Assembly: GCF_905220365.1 (NCBI RefSeq)
Contig: NC_061125.1
Location: 12,851,831-12,915,830 of the forward strand
Direction: 5' to 3'
Length of the DNA: 64,000 bases
DNA from: Vanessa cardui
Lineage: Eukaryota > Arthropoda > Insecta > Lepidoptera > Nymphalidae
The position numbers and the translations under genes were made by a program. Of this stretch, positions 39,371-48,500 are shown one piece after another. Under the pieces are notes generated by a model that was not told the origin of the DNA, did no database searches, and was given only the letters and a program-made list of their open reading frames with translations. Positions within the stretch are counted from its first letter, which is position 1. The number at the start of each line of letters is the position of its first letter.

Positions 39371-39383
39371 TGGGATACGACTC
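39371..39383 (+). other. Candidate primer binding site
   Basis: The sequence TGGGATACGACTC begins 7 bp after the 5' LTR. TGG is what a site complementary to a tRNA 3'-terminal CCA should start with, and the position fits reverse-transcription priming. I cannot match the remaining bases to a tRNA 3' end that I know, so the primer is unassigned; an internal tRNA fragment or a diverged site is possible. The 86-bp leader also holds a pyrimidine tract ending in TTTTGCAG (about 39411-39419) that looks like a 3' splice site, whose use is unknown. Confidence 0.45.
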
Positions 39384-39449
39384 AATCACTAATATAATTT
39401 TTTTTTTATTTTTTGCAGTTTCAAGTCAACGTGGCTTCGTTATTCCGTC

Positions 39450-42400
39450 ATGGATCCTGCTGTTATAGAAAGCTTACTCAAAGCTATCAGAGATGCAGTT
39501 GCAACAAATCACCGCGAAGATGACGTGGTGCTGCCACCCTTCGATCCTGATAAAAATGACAACGGAGCAGAGAGTTGGTGCCATAGCATTGACATCGTCG
39601 CAAAGGATCTTGGATGGAGTAGTGCTACTGCAGTGGTTAAGGCAGGTAAGGCCCTCAAGGGCTCTGCATTACTATGGTACGAATCGTGGGACCCGGAGGA
39701 GGGAAGAAGTTGGGATAACTTTAAAATGACTATAAGTGACTTGTATCCAGAAAAACGTAATTTATCCGAGAAACTTCATAAAGCTGTACTTTTTACCTCA
39801 GATTTTTCTGATTCATATTGTGAATATGCTAGAGAAAAGATTAGGCTATACAAAAACACCAAAGTAGCATTTACTGAGCAACAGTTAGTCCAGCTTATAT
39901 GCGGAGGTATTGTAGATGATAATATTAGAATGGCATCTTTCAACAGTCGTGTCGAAAATACCGCTGAATTAATTTCATTATTTACAACTTATGTTAAAAT
40001 ACCCAAGAAACGATTGGCAGACGAAATTATTGATATACACGATATACCCACAAATAGTAAGCGTACAAAATTTGAAGACACTAGAGAACGTCGTTGCTAT
40101 AGTTGTGATAAATTAGGTCATGTTAGAAGTCAGTGCTTTAGAAACAGAATTACTAGGCCGGAATTCAGAAATTATAACAACTTCAATAGCGTGAGATATG
40201 AATATTTTCCTAACAAAGTGCAATGTTCCTTTTGCAAGAGATTAGGCCATGATGAATTCATTTGTTTTTATAAGAAAAAGAGTATCGAACATAATAAATC
40301 AGAAAGCCAAGATAAAACAAGTAACGTGAATTGCTTAAGTACAAATCTGAAACTTACGGAAATAAGTATAAGAGATTGCAAAATTATGGCACTTATAGAT
40401 ACCGGTGCCAGTTGTAGCGTAATTAAAGAGTCAATTGCTAAACAATTAGGCTGTAATGTCTCTCCTTGTTCAGTAAATTTAGACGGACTCGGTAACGGGA
40501 AGTTACATGTCTTTGGTATTATGGCAGTCCCAGTTAAATTTAATGAGGTCTGTATAGAAATAGAGTTTTACATAGCAAAAGATAAGGACTTTACCTATGA
40601 TTGTTTGATTGGTAGAAATGCTATTAACTACCCGGATATAGCTATAGTTATAGACTCAGATGGCTGTAAGCTTATTCGAAAGTACACACATGACAAAATT
40701 AATGTCGTTACCCGATTGACTGATATCCATTCAGAGCTAATTCATTTAAGGGAATTGACAAGTCATTTAACACCTACTTTGCAACTGTCGATCAAAAACC
40801 TCTTTGTTAAATATTCTTCTATATTGCCCACTACAGAAAATCTTGGTACTGTAAATACTGGCGAATTATGCCTTAAATTAAAGAAAGATGAGGTAATTAA
40901 TTATCGCCCATACCGTTTGGCTCCTGTCGAGCGAGAAAAGGTTAAGGAAATAATTAATGACCTTTTAAAACAGAAAGTGATCCGAGAAAGTGACTCCTCG
41001 TATGCTAGTCCCGTATTGCTCGTTAAAAAGAAAGATGGTAGTGACCGATTATGTATTGATTATAGAGCCTTAAATAAAATTATAGAAAAAGAACGTTACC
41101 CTCTCCCCCTCATCGATGATCAAATTGATAAGTTAAGAAAAGCTTGCTATTTCATCTCCATTGACATGAAAAACGGTTTTCATCAGATACCGGTATCTCA
41201 AAGTTCCATAAAATACACAGCTTTTATTACACCCGATGGGCATTATGAATTTCTAAAAATGCCCTTTGGAATATGTAATGGCCCATCTGTTTTTCAAAAA
41301 GCTATTACAAAGGCTGTAAAACATCTAGATTTTTTGTTAGTTTACATAGATGATTTGTTAATTCCTTTCCAAACAATGTCTACGGGTCTAAAATATCTCG
41401 AACAAACTTTTGATGCTCTGAGTTCGGCCGGCTTTACCGTAAACTTAAAGAAATGTAAATTTTTTGTTGATAATATAGAATATCTTGGTAGAAATATTTC
41501 GAAAGATGGCGTTAGGCCAAGTGACAATAAAGTTTCAGCACTTATTAACTCTCCTTTACCAACTAATGTTAAAGAAGTACGTCAATTTATGGGGTTGGCA
41601 AGTTATTTTAGAAAGTTTATACCTGAGTTTGCCTCACGCACTGCTCCCATTAGTAAACTCACAAAAAGTAACCAACAATGGGTATGGGGTCAGGAACAGA
41701 ATAATGCTCGTAATTATGTTATTCAACATCTGGTATCTAAACCACTATTAATTATATTCGACCCTGCCCTTAAAACAGAACTGCACACCGATGCTAGTTC
41801 CATTGGTTACGGTGCTGTCCTGATGCAGAGAGTTAAAAACCAAAACAAAGTTGTTGCTTACTATAGCAAACGCACTACACCCGCGGAATCTAGGTATTGT
41901 TCTTACGACTTAGAAACATTGGCGATTTTTAACGCCTTAAAGCACTTTCGCGTTTATCTATTAGGGATTGAATTTACCATAGTCACAGACTGTAATGCCA
42001 TCAAACCGACTATGAATAAAAAGGATTTATCACCCCGTGTAGCTAGATGGTGGACCTTTATGCAAGATTTTCAGTTTGACATTGTTTATAAAAAAGGAAA
42101 GTTTGTAGGTCATGTAGATTATCTTAGTCGAAACCCTGTCGTCAAAATTGTTCCGTCACCCCCTGTAATAATTAGTATTCTTAATGACCCTGATAGACCG
42201 CCGTCATGGTTAGAATTAGCTCAACAAAATGATAATGAAACCCAATCCCTGATTAATAAGGTTCATACAGGCGAAGTTGATGTCAATCAATATGTAATTA
42301 TTAACAACTTACTACACTATAAAAGCAAACCAGACTCAGTCCCAAAACTTTTTGTACCAAAAGGATACAGATTAAGTTTATTACGGTTATATCATGATGA

Positions 42401-43421
42401 CAACTGTCATGTGGGCTATGATAAAACTATGAGTAAAATCCGTGAAAACTTTTGGTTCCCTGGCATTGCTGCGTTTACAAAAAAATATATTCAACATTGC
42501 TTAAAGTGCGTACAGCATAAAGGTCATTCAGGGCCTAAACAGGGCTTGTTACATCCGCTTATAAAATCAATACCGTTTCATACTTTGCATCTTGACTGCA
42601 CCGGACCATTTAAACAATCACCTGAGGGATATAAACATGTTTTATTAATTGTGGATGGATTCACAAAATTTTGCATCTTAAAACCGCTCAAAACTCTCAA
42701 TTGTCAAGAACTTTTATTTCTGTTACGTGAAACAATAACATTATTTGGTTCCCCCTCTGTTGTGGTCACAGATAGAGGTACCAATTTCAGTTCTATAAGA
42801 ATCCAGTCATTATTCCGCGAAATGAATATTGAGTACCATATGATATCAACAGGAACACCACGTAGTAACGGGCAGGTAGAACGATATGTGGCCACTGTAA
42901 TTAACATGTTGAGTAGTACTATCAATGACGTAACAGAATGGCCGAGTGTCATATGGAAGGTACAACAATCACTAAACACTACTGTTCAGAAATCCACCGG
43001 ATTTTCCCCCATTCGATTGTTAATTGGTAGAGAAGGTAATATACCTCCCATACAGGCTCGACTGACTGATGTTGTTGATGAGTCTACACAAACACCTATT
43101 AACGTACATGCTGATCGTGACCTAGCTCGACAAAGATTGAATAATATAGCTGATAAATTTAAAGAACGGTTTGATTCCACCCGCCGGACTAACATGTCTT
43201 TTAAAGTTGGGGACATTGTATATGTTAATCAAGATCATAGAAGACACGATAAGTTAAGTGTCAAATTTAAAGGTCCGTACGAAATAACGAATGTCTTGGA
43301 AAATGATAGATATTATTTAAAAGGACGAAATAATCTGAGAAATATTACTGTAGCTAAAGAAAAACTTAGAATTTGGCCTGGTGAATGGGTGGAACAAAAC
43401 GCTGCTTTTGAACAATCTTAA
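39450..43421 (+). CDS. Gag-Pol polyprotein of Ty3/Gypsy retrotransposon
   Basis: A single 1323-residue frame encodes the capsid and replication enzymes of the element. From the N-terminus I see a Gag region (about 1-200), two CCHC knuckles (C216, C219, H224, C229; C259, C262, H267, C272) for nucleic-acid binding, and an aspartic protease with D317-T318-G319 and a LIGRN motif at 386-390. The reverse transcriptase has catalytic D572 and Y632-I-D-D635. RNase H has D781, E822 and D847. The integrase has H982, H987, C1017 and C1020 as its zinc site, then D1049, D1108 and E1144, an exact DD35E spacing, and a GPY motif at 1275-1277 near the C-terminus. All key residues are present. The ATG at 39450 lies 86 bp after the LTR. 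Gag and Pol share one frame with no shift or internal stop, unlike elements that use frameshifting. It should act in cytoplasmic particles, then the nucleus. Confidence 0.97.
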   Translation: MDPAVIESLLKAIRDAVATNHREDDVVLPPFDPDKNDNGAESWCHSIDIVAKDLGWSSATAVVKAGKALKGSALLWYESWDPEEGRSWDNFKMTISDLYPEKRNLSEKLHKAVLFTSDFSDSYCEYAREKIRLYKNTKVAFTEQQLVQLICGGIVDDNIRMASFNSRVENTAELISLFTTYVKIPKKRLADEIIDIHDIPTNSKRTKFEDTRERRCYSCDKLGHVRSQCFRNRITRPEFRNYNNFNSVRYEYFPNKVQCSFCKRLGHDEFICFYKKKSIEHNKSESQDKTSNVNCLSTNLKLTEISIRDCKIMALIDTGASCSVIKESIAKQLGCNVSPCSVNLDGLGNGKLHVFGIMAVPVKFNEVCIEIEFYIAKDKDFTYDCLIGRNAINYPDIAIVIDSDGCKLIRKYTHDKINVVTRLTDIHSELIHLRELTSHLTPTLQLSIKNLFVKYSSILPTTENLGTVNTGELCLKLKKDEVINYRPYRLAPVEREKVKEIINDLLKQKVIRESDSSYASPVLLVKKKDGSDRLCIDYRALNKIIEKERYPLPLIDDQIDKLRKACYFISIDMKNGFHQIPVSQSSIKYTAFITPDGHYEFLKMPFGICNGPSVFQKAITKAVKHLDFLLVYIDDLLIPFQTMSTGLKYLEQTFDALSSAGFTVNLKKCKFFVDNIEYLGRNISKDGVRPSDNKVSALINSPLPTNVKEVRQFMGLASYFRKFIPEFASRTAPISKLTKSNQQWVWGQEQNNARNYVIQHLVSKPLLIIFDPALKTELHTDASSIGYGAVLMQRVKNQNKVVAYYSKRTTPAESRYCSYDLETLAIFNALKHFRVYLLGIEFTIVTDCNAIKPTMNKKDLSPRVARWWTFMQDFQFDIVYKKGKFVGHVDYLSRNPVVKIVPSPPVIISILNDPDRPPSWLELAQQNDNETQSLINKVHTGEVDVNQYVIINNLLHYKSKPDSVPKLFVPKGYRLSLLRLYHDDNCHVGYDKTMSKIRENFWFPGIAAFTKKYIQHCLKCVQHKGHSGPKQGLLHPLIKSIPFHTLHLDCTGPFKQSPEGYKHVLLIVDGFTKFCILKPLKTLNCQELLFLLRETITLFGSPSVVVTDRGTNFSSIRIQSLFREMNIEYHMISTGTPRSNGQVERYVATVINMLSSTINDVTEWPSVIWKVQQSLNTTVQKSTGFSPIRLLIGREGNIPPIQARLTDVVDESTQTPINVHADRDLARQRLNNIADKFKERFDSTRRTNMSFKVGDIVYVNQDHRRHDKLSVKFKGPYEITNVLENDRYYLKGRNNLRNITVAKEKLRIWPGEWVEQNAAFEQS

Positions 43422-43765
43422 ATGTTATAAATAATATTAAATTTTTCCTCCATTTCGGAACAATATCATCATTAATTAGTTTGTTTTATTGTTTATAATT
43501 TAGAAATTTATATTAATTTACTTTTTAGGTATAGATTTAGTTAACCTTATGTTGTAAGAGACTATGGCAATTAATTCATTTGTTATTTATTTTGATTCTC
43601 ATGATTGATGGTGTACAACATATTATATTTTTTTTTTTGAATGATTCAAATGACTATTTTATTTTATATATTATTATTGATAATAAAACATATTATTAGT
43701 GTTTGTGTGTGTGTGTTGTATATATATATATGAAAAAAAAGAAAACAAAAAAAAAAAAAATTAAA

Positions 43766-43973
43766 ACCGCCGGTCGGTCGCTGCCCTGATACCTGTCTGA
43801 GAGTCACTGGCAGCGGGTGATAGGACTTGTATAAGAAGGGAGTGGCTGTTAGAGTAAAAAAGAAAGGAAATTAAAAAAAAAAAAAAACCGCTGGTCGGTC
43901 GCTGCCCTGATACCTGTCTGAGAGTCACTGGCAGCGGATGATAGGACTTGTATAAGAAGGGAGTGGCTATTAG
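43766..43973 (+). repeat. Tandem pair of GC-rich stem-loop units in the element's 3' region
   Basis: Two 87-bp copies lie at 43766-43852 and 43887-43973 with a period of 121 bp. They differ at three positions, all transitions, and each is preceded by an A-rich tract. In each copy CGCTGCC pairs with GGCAGCG, giving a perfect 7-bp stem around a 22-base loop. The units are much richer in GC than their surroundings. Each stem is followed by TGATAG, the same hexamer that starts the LTR. A role as a packaging, export or priming signal is speculative; replication slippage between A tracts would explain the duplication. Confidence 0.9.
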
Positions 43974-44076
43974 TGCAGAAAAAAAAAAGTATGAGTTATA
44001 TAATTATATGTGTATGTCTCTATGCATATGTCTGTATATTATTTATATATCCAAGTATATGCTGTATGTAGAGCAG

Positions 44077-44096
44077 GTACTTCGAGAGCGAAGTAC
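44077..44096 (+). other. Perfect hairpin just upstream of the 3' LTR
   Basis: GTACTTCG and CGAAGTAC are perfect 8-bp arms around the loop AGAG. The hairpin ends 15 bp before the 3' LTR, in the space where a polypurine tract would be expected. It is not present upstream of the 5' LTR, so it belongs to the element interior. Confidence 0.75.
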
Positions 44097-44111
44097 TGGT
44101 CAGTCTGGCCG

Positions 44112-44606
44112 TGATAGATTATTATACTAATAGCAATTGAATCATGTTTGTAAAAAGTATAATACTCGTTTATTACAAGTGTTGTGTACTGATCAACCAT
44201 TGAGGGTAGGTGAAAAATAAAAATTATTTCAAGTAAGTGCGGTCTCAACCGAGATATAAAAGTATGGTGACTGGTCTCTGGGGCAGTTTTTGTTCGGCCG
44301 CCGAAGCGACTAGTTCAAAAGTTAAGTATTTCAATTATTATTTTATATAAGCTGTTAATAGCGTAGTCACATATAATTACAGTTTGTATTAGATTATTTA
44401 AATGTATATCATTCTACTTAAAGTGAGCTTGTATATTCATAGTTGCAGATAATTAGCTATAAGACCATTCAATGTAAGATATGATAAGTAATATACGTAT
44501 ATGATGTAAGATAGATCATAAGATTGTTGTATTTGCAGATACAAATAATGGAATTTAAGTTATATGAATAAATCTTTATATTTATATGTGTTGCATTATT
44601 TTATTT
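44112..44606 (+). repeat. 3' LTR
   Basis: This is the second 495-bp LTR, gap-free against 38869-39363 with two substitutions. It ends directly against the CACG target duplication. It repeats the TATA box at 44254-44263, which could also drive transcription outward into flanking DNA. Confidence 0.93.
44567..44572 (+). terminator. AATAAA polyadenylation signal in the 3' LTR
   Basis: A canonical AATAAA occurs 35 bp before the LTR end and is followed by a T-rich, TGTG-containing stretch. It is the likely signal for 3' end formation of the genomic transcript; the same signal in the 5' LTR is at 39324-39329. Confidence 0.7.
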
Positions 44607-44889
44607 CACGCCTTCACTAATCACTCCCTAACATTCAGGTAATTCCGATTATTATTAATGTAAAAAAATTAGGTATTAATTATTAAATTTGTAAAAACGA
44701 ATAAGTCATCACCATAATAATATTGTTTAAAATTTCGTTACAAATAACTTATCATTATTAGTACAGTAAATTTATCTACTGCAATCTATATACGATTGTA
44801 AGGCTTTTTTCAAATGATTGGCAAAATATTCTTATAATTCTCATTAAAGCATTATTTAATCTTCATAACGTATTGAATTAAATATTAAA

Positions 44890-44945
44890 TTACTACCGGT
44901 TCGGAACGAATTCTAACAAAATAAACCGGTAAGAAACTTGGATTT
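44890..44945 (-). repeat. LINE 3' tail, type E, fragment
   Basis: CTACCGGTTCGGAACGAATT and ACCGGTAAGAAACTTGGAT match reversed family E at its 5' portion only. Confidence 0.5.
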
Positions 44946-45564
44946 CACTGTTTTCACTAATTTACACAAGCACCTTAATTAAATCCAATTCAACTCATCA
45001 TCCAGGACCTTATAACGTTTATATAAAACCTCGTTTTTTTATTTTTAAATTGAGTACTTTAATATTATATAATTATATTTGTAAGCTATTAAAGTTTGAA
45101 CGTGACGGTGATTTGGTAACAACTCAATCGTTATTTGACTTTATTGAGTAGTAATTGATTTAATATAATTATGTCTTCCTGACCGATTTCGGACGCGGCC
45201 ACTATTCTCAGGAGAGAAGGGAATGTATAAAAGTTTGGAAAAAGGAGTCATCGTTATGAGAATTCATTTTCAAATTTATAATTGTCATCCTTCTCTAGAA
45301 TTTGTTTCTTTTTTAAACATTTTTCGCTTAAGGAGTTTTAGCACACACGCACATAACTAAAATTCAGTATTAAATTTAGTAGTAAAGAGTAAATATAGTA
45401 GTAGTTGTGAGTATGTATTACTTTTTTAGGTAGTAAGTTTATTGGATGTTAAATGTATTTAGCCAATGAATATGAAAAGAACATGGTTATTAATAAATAA
45501 TTTATATAACCTACATAAAACTGGTATATGTCTTAGATCATTTTTTTTAAATAATGTATTTTAA

Positions 45565-45735
45565 CTTTACTAATATTGTAAACGGGAAGGTAACTGTGTC
45601 TGTCGCTATTTCACTACCAAACCGAATTTTATCATTTTTTTAAGCTAACTTGAACTGCAAGGCAGGACATAAGCTACTTTTTTTGCCTAAGACATGAAAA
45701 CCATGCCTCTTAAACAAGAGCGAAGTCATTCTTAA
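45565..45735 (+). repeat. LINE 3' tail, type D, degenerate
   Basis: ACTAATATTGTAAACGGGAA, AACTGTGTCTGTCGCTATTT, GGACATAAGCTACTTTTTTT and AACAAGAGCGAAGTCATTCT keep the family order. Confidence 0.68.
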
Positions 45736-47564
45736 AAAAAAAATCAGCGTCTTCGTTATTAATTACAAGTTCTATGTTTCATTGTCATTTGATTTCTTTT
45801 ATAATAATAAATGCTAATTAAGAACTCTGTATTTCTTTCAACGATTTCGGTGGTCTTTCTTAACGAGTTAGCACCCAGTTAGGAACGAATTATTCGACAT
45901 CGGCGAACGCTTTATTTCACCGCAAGACCGTACATAATTTCTGCATAACGAATCCACAAACAATGGTCGAATATAAGCCTCTGTAGCGAATCGAAGAGGT
46001 AGTCAACAGTATATGGACCAAAAAAAATCGTACAATACAACGAGGTACGTGTAAACGTCCCAGTTATGCACAAATATGTCCACTATTCGCGACGCTGGTC
46101 CATAAATTAAAGAGATAAATGGAACTTCAACAATGGTTAAATAAACCAGCGTTTCTTATGAAGAACGAAAATAAGTATTGTTCGGTGTATATAAAAAGTT
46201 AAAATATCATTCACGTAAGAGATGTACAATGAATCGGAACATTAAGAGGGTTTTAATAGGGGTTGGTATTTCGATTGGGGCAAAAAGCCTGGACTTGAAT
46301 ATTATTCGACATTTTACGGTCGCATTTATTTTATTAAAATTGAGTTTCGACTTTTCGTACCTGTATAATTTATTTACATTTAATGACTTCGAATAGAGTT
46401 GTTCATTGAAATGAAATATTTATATTTGTATTTATACCTGTATCGCGTATAAATATTAATCTATGAATCTTCTCTGTGTCATTTGTATTCTACTTTTTTG
46501 TTACGTGTTTTTTGTTTTATTTGTTCTTACTGCTTATTTAGTTGAATAAAAGTAAGTACTTATTAAAATACTAATAAATATGAAATCTCTAATAAAATAC
46601 TTAAAAAATGCTTTATCTTTAGTGACATATTTCTCCAAGACATTTGTGTATATTCTTCTTTTTATTACATTTCTGCTTATTTGGTTCAACAGAGACATTT
46701 GATATGCTATATTGTTTTCTGAGAAGTCATTGTATAAATTCATAGAAACATTCCAATTAAATAAATAATCAGTATTATTATATAATTACTTAAAAGCCTG
46801 CATCTGATGAGTTGGCATGAAATATCTACATGATATATAATATTGTTCTGAATGAAGCAATACGCTTGATATTTTTACGAAATATCTAAAAACGATTTGA
46901 TATCAAAAGCGCATTCACACCGGAAGGATTTGCGTAGAAACTGTTAACCAATGTAAACTAAAACCGAGATCACAAAGAAATGTTCTCGTAAAAACGCCGA
47001 TGTAAAAATAAGTGTTTACTTTGTCGGAAACATCATACCACTCGTACTTTGAAGTGGCTTCCATTTATACGCAACCCTTCCATCCGCATATGTCTAGATA
47101 ACACTGCTTGTAACTACATTCCTGATAGAGTACATTCTATCCCCTGGAATAATGCTCGGTGTTTTAATTTTAACTCCCAAATTTATTGGATAGTTTTATG
47201 TTCAAATATGACGTTAAATATTATTGTCAGTAATAATATTTTTGATTGATTTAATCTTAATATATTTTTCTTGTTCTTCTTTTAAACGTTTTCTTGGCGT
47301 TTTGCCATTATGTAGTTATTACGGGATCTTTCTTTGTAACGACGCTATTACACAGAGACATCTGACCGCAATTGCTTATTGCTATTTACTTTAATCTGCT
47401 TTTTGGCATTGACTTCTTTCTAGTATGGATGTTACAAGTCGTATTTTTGTAACGTTTCTTTCGCTTTGAATGTGTCGAAATTAATTTAGTTGGCTTTTTG
47501 AAAACTCGTTTGGATACATACCTCTCATTAGATGTTCTATCGCCAAGTACTTAGTACTTTGGTG

Positions 47565-47652
47565 TGCCGTTTGTAAGGGTGAGTGAGCCAACCAATAATG
47601 GAAGCACAGGCACAAACACATCTTAATTCCCAAAATTGATGTAAAGAGTGAT
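47565..47652 (-). repeat. Dispersed repeat, family C fragment
   Basis: GTAAGGGTGAGTGAGCCAAC, AGGCACAAACACATCTTAAT and TCCCAAAATTGATG match the reversed middle of family C. Confidence 0.65.
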
Positions 47653-48434
47653 CAACAAAGAAAAACTTTTTCACACTACTTTCATTTGATGTGATTAAAC
47701 TGAAAGAAGTTTTCATTACATGTGATTTAGGAGACCAAATCCCATCAATGACATCATTTTGACAAACAGACTAACTGCCAATGTAACGGGGTTATAATTA
47801 TAAGGCATACATTCATAGCTGCAGTTTCTGAAACGATAATCAAATTCAGATTAACTATTTAAAATTTTATCTCAATGGTTATTGGTTGCTTACATGTGAC
47901 GACGCATTAAGCGACCAATGAGCAATCTCCATTTACTCATAAACGTAAATCTGACTTAGGGTAACTTCAGTTTACAACGTAGAGGCAATTTAAGAAACGA
48001 TTTCATGCCTTTGAGTATACACTCAATTCTTCATAAATAAATAAACACTGTCATATCATAACAATGTTTTCCCGACTAGACTATATGAAGCGATAAATAT
48101 AAAACAAAAACAATAGTATGTATTTTTAAAAATAAATAACTAGTTTACAACTTAAAACAATATTAAGGAACAAGTGTTCGAAATTCGAATTGAGTCATAA
48201 ACATTTAATCAAAGCAATATAAATAAGATACGAACGAAGTAATTATAAATATTAATATTGATTTTAATTGAACCAATATTTATTTCGGAGATAGATCAAT
48301 TAACACACACATTTACATTTATCATAAATAATATGTACACATAAATTTAGAAAACAATTTAAGTTGTAAATATATTTATGATTTATTAACCTACTAATAT
48401 AGGTATGTAACTTGTTTAGTGCAATAGTTAACTT

Positions 48435-48500
48435 ATAAGTTTCTTGTAGATTCTTCTTGATTCGATCTACATTCCGAATCGTTGTTATTTTTACGTGTAA
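48435..48500 (+). repeat. LINE 3' tail, type E, fragment
   Basis: AAGTTTCTTGTAGATTCTTC and GATCTACATTCCGAATCG correspond to GAGTTTCTTGTCGG...TCTACTTTCCGAACCG of the family. Confidence 0.5.

Larger units (their letters stand above)
43422..44111 (+). other. 3' untranslated interior of the LTR element
   Basis: These 690 bp between the Gag-Pol stop and the 3' LTR have no frame above about 60 codons, so no envelope gene is present. They contain a short GT/AT microsatellite (about 43700-43731), A-rich tracts (about 43732-43760, 43856-43886 and 43979-43988), the tandem stem-loop units described separately, and a hairpin at 44077-44096. The last bases before the LTR (TCAGTCTGGCCG) are not purine-rich, so the expected polypurine tract for plus-strand priming is not where it should be. 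Confidence 0.8.
38865..44610 (+). mobile_element. Full-length Ty3/Gypsy LTR retrotransposon with 4-bp target duplication
   Basis: A complete LTR element of 5738 bp (38869-44606) is flanked by CACG on both sides (38865-38868 and 44607-44610). CACG fits the YRYR target preference known for several insect Gypsy lineages. Two 495-bp direct repeats bracket one Gag-Pol frame whose domain order is protease, reverse transcriptase, RNase H, integrase, which is the Ty3/Gypsy order. The LTRs align without gaps and differ at two sites (38954 T versus 44197 C; 39001 G versus 44244 C), about 0.4 percent, so the insertion is recent. The frame has no stop or frameshift, so the copy may be transposition-competent or was until recently. 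There is no env-like frame between Gag-Pol and the 3' LTR. The reverse transcriptase reads to me like the mdg3/Micropia or Mag side of the family, but I cannot place it without a tree. Confidence 0.95.

Noticed and set aside
42704..43216. Minus-strand frames of 91 and 76 codons inside the LTR element
   Set aside because: They are shadows of the Gag-Pol frame.
43766..43973. CRISPR-like direct repeats
   Set aside because: There are only two units inside a retrotransposon in animal DNA; this is a tandem duplication.
43948..44130. 60-codon frame before the 3' LTR as a possible env remnant
   Set aside because: It is short, overlaps the stem-loop unit and the LTR start, and shows no signal or membrane anchor arrangement of an envelope protein.
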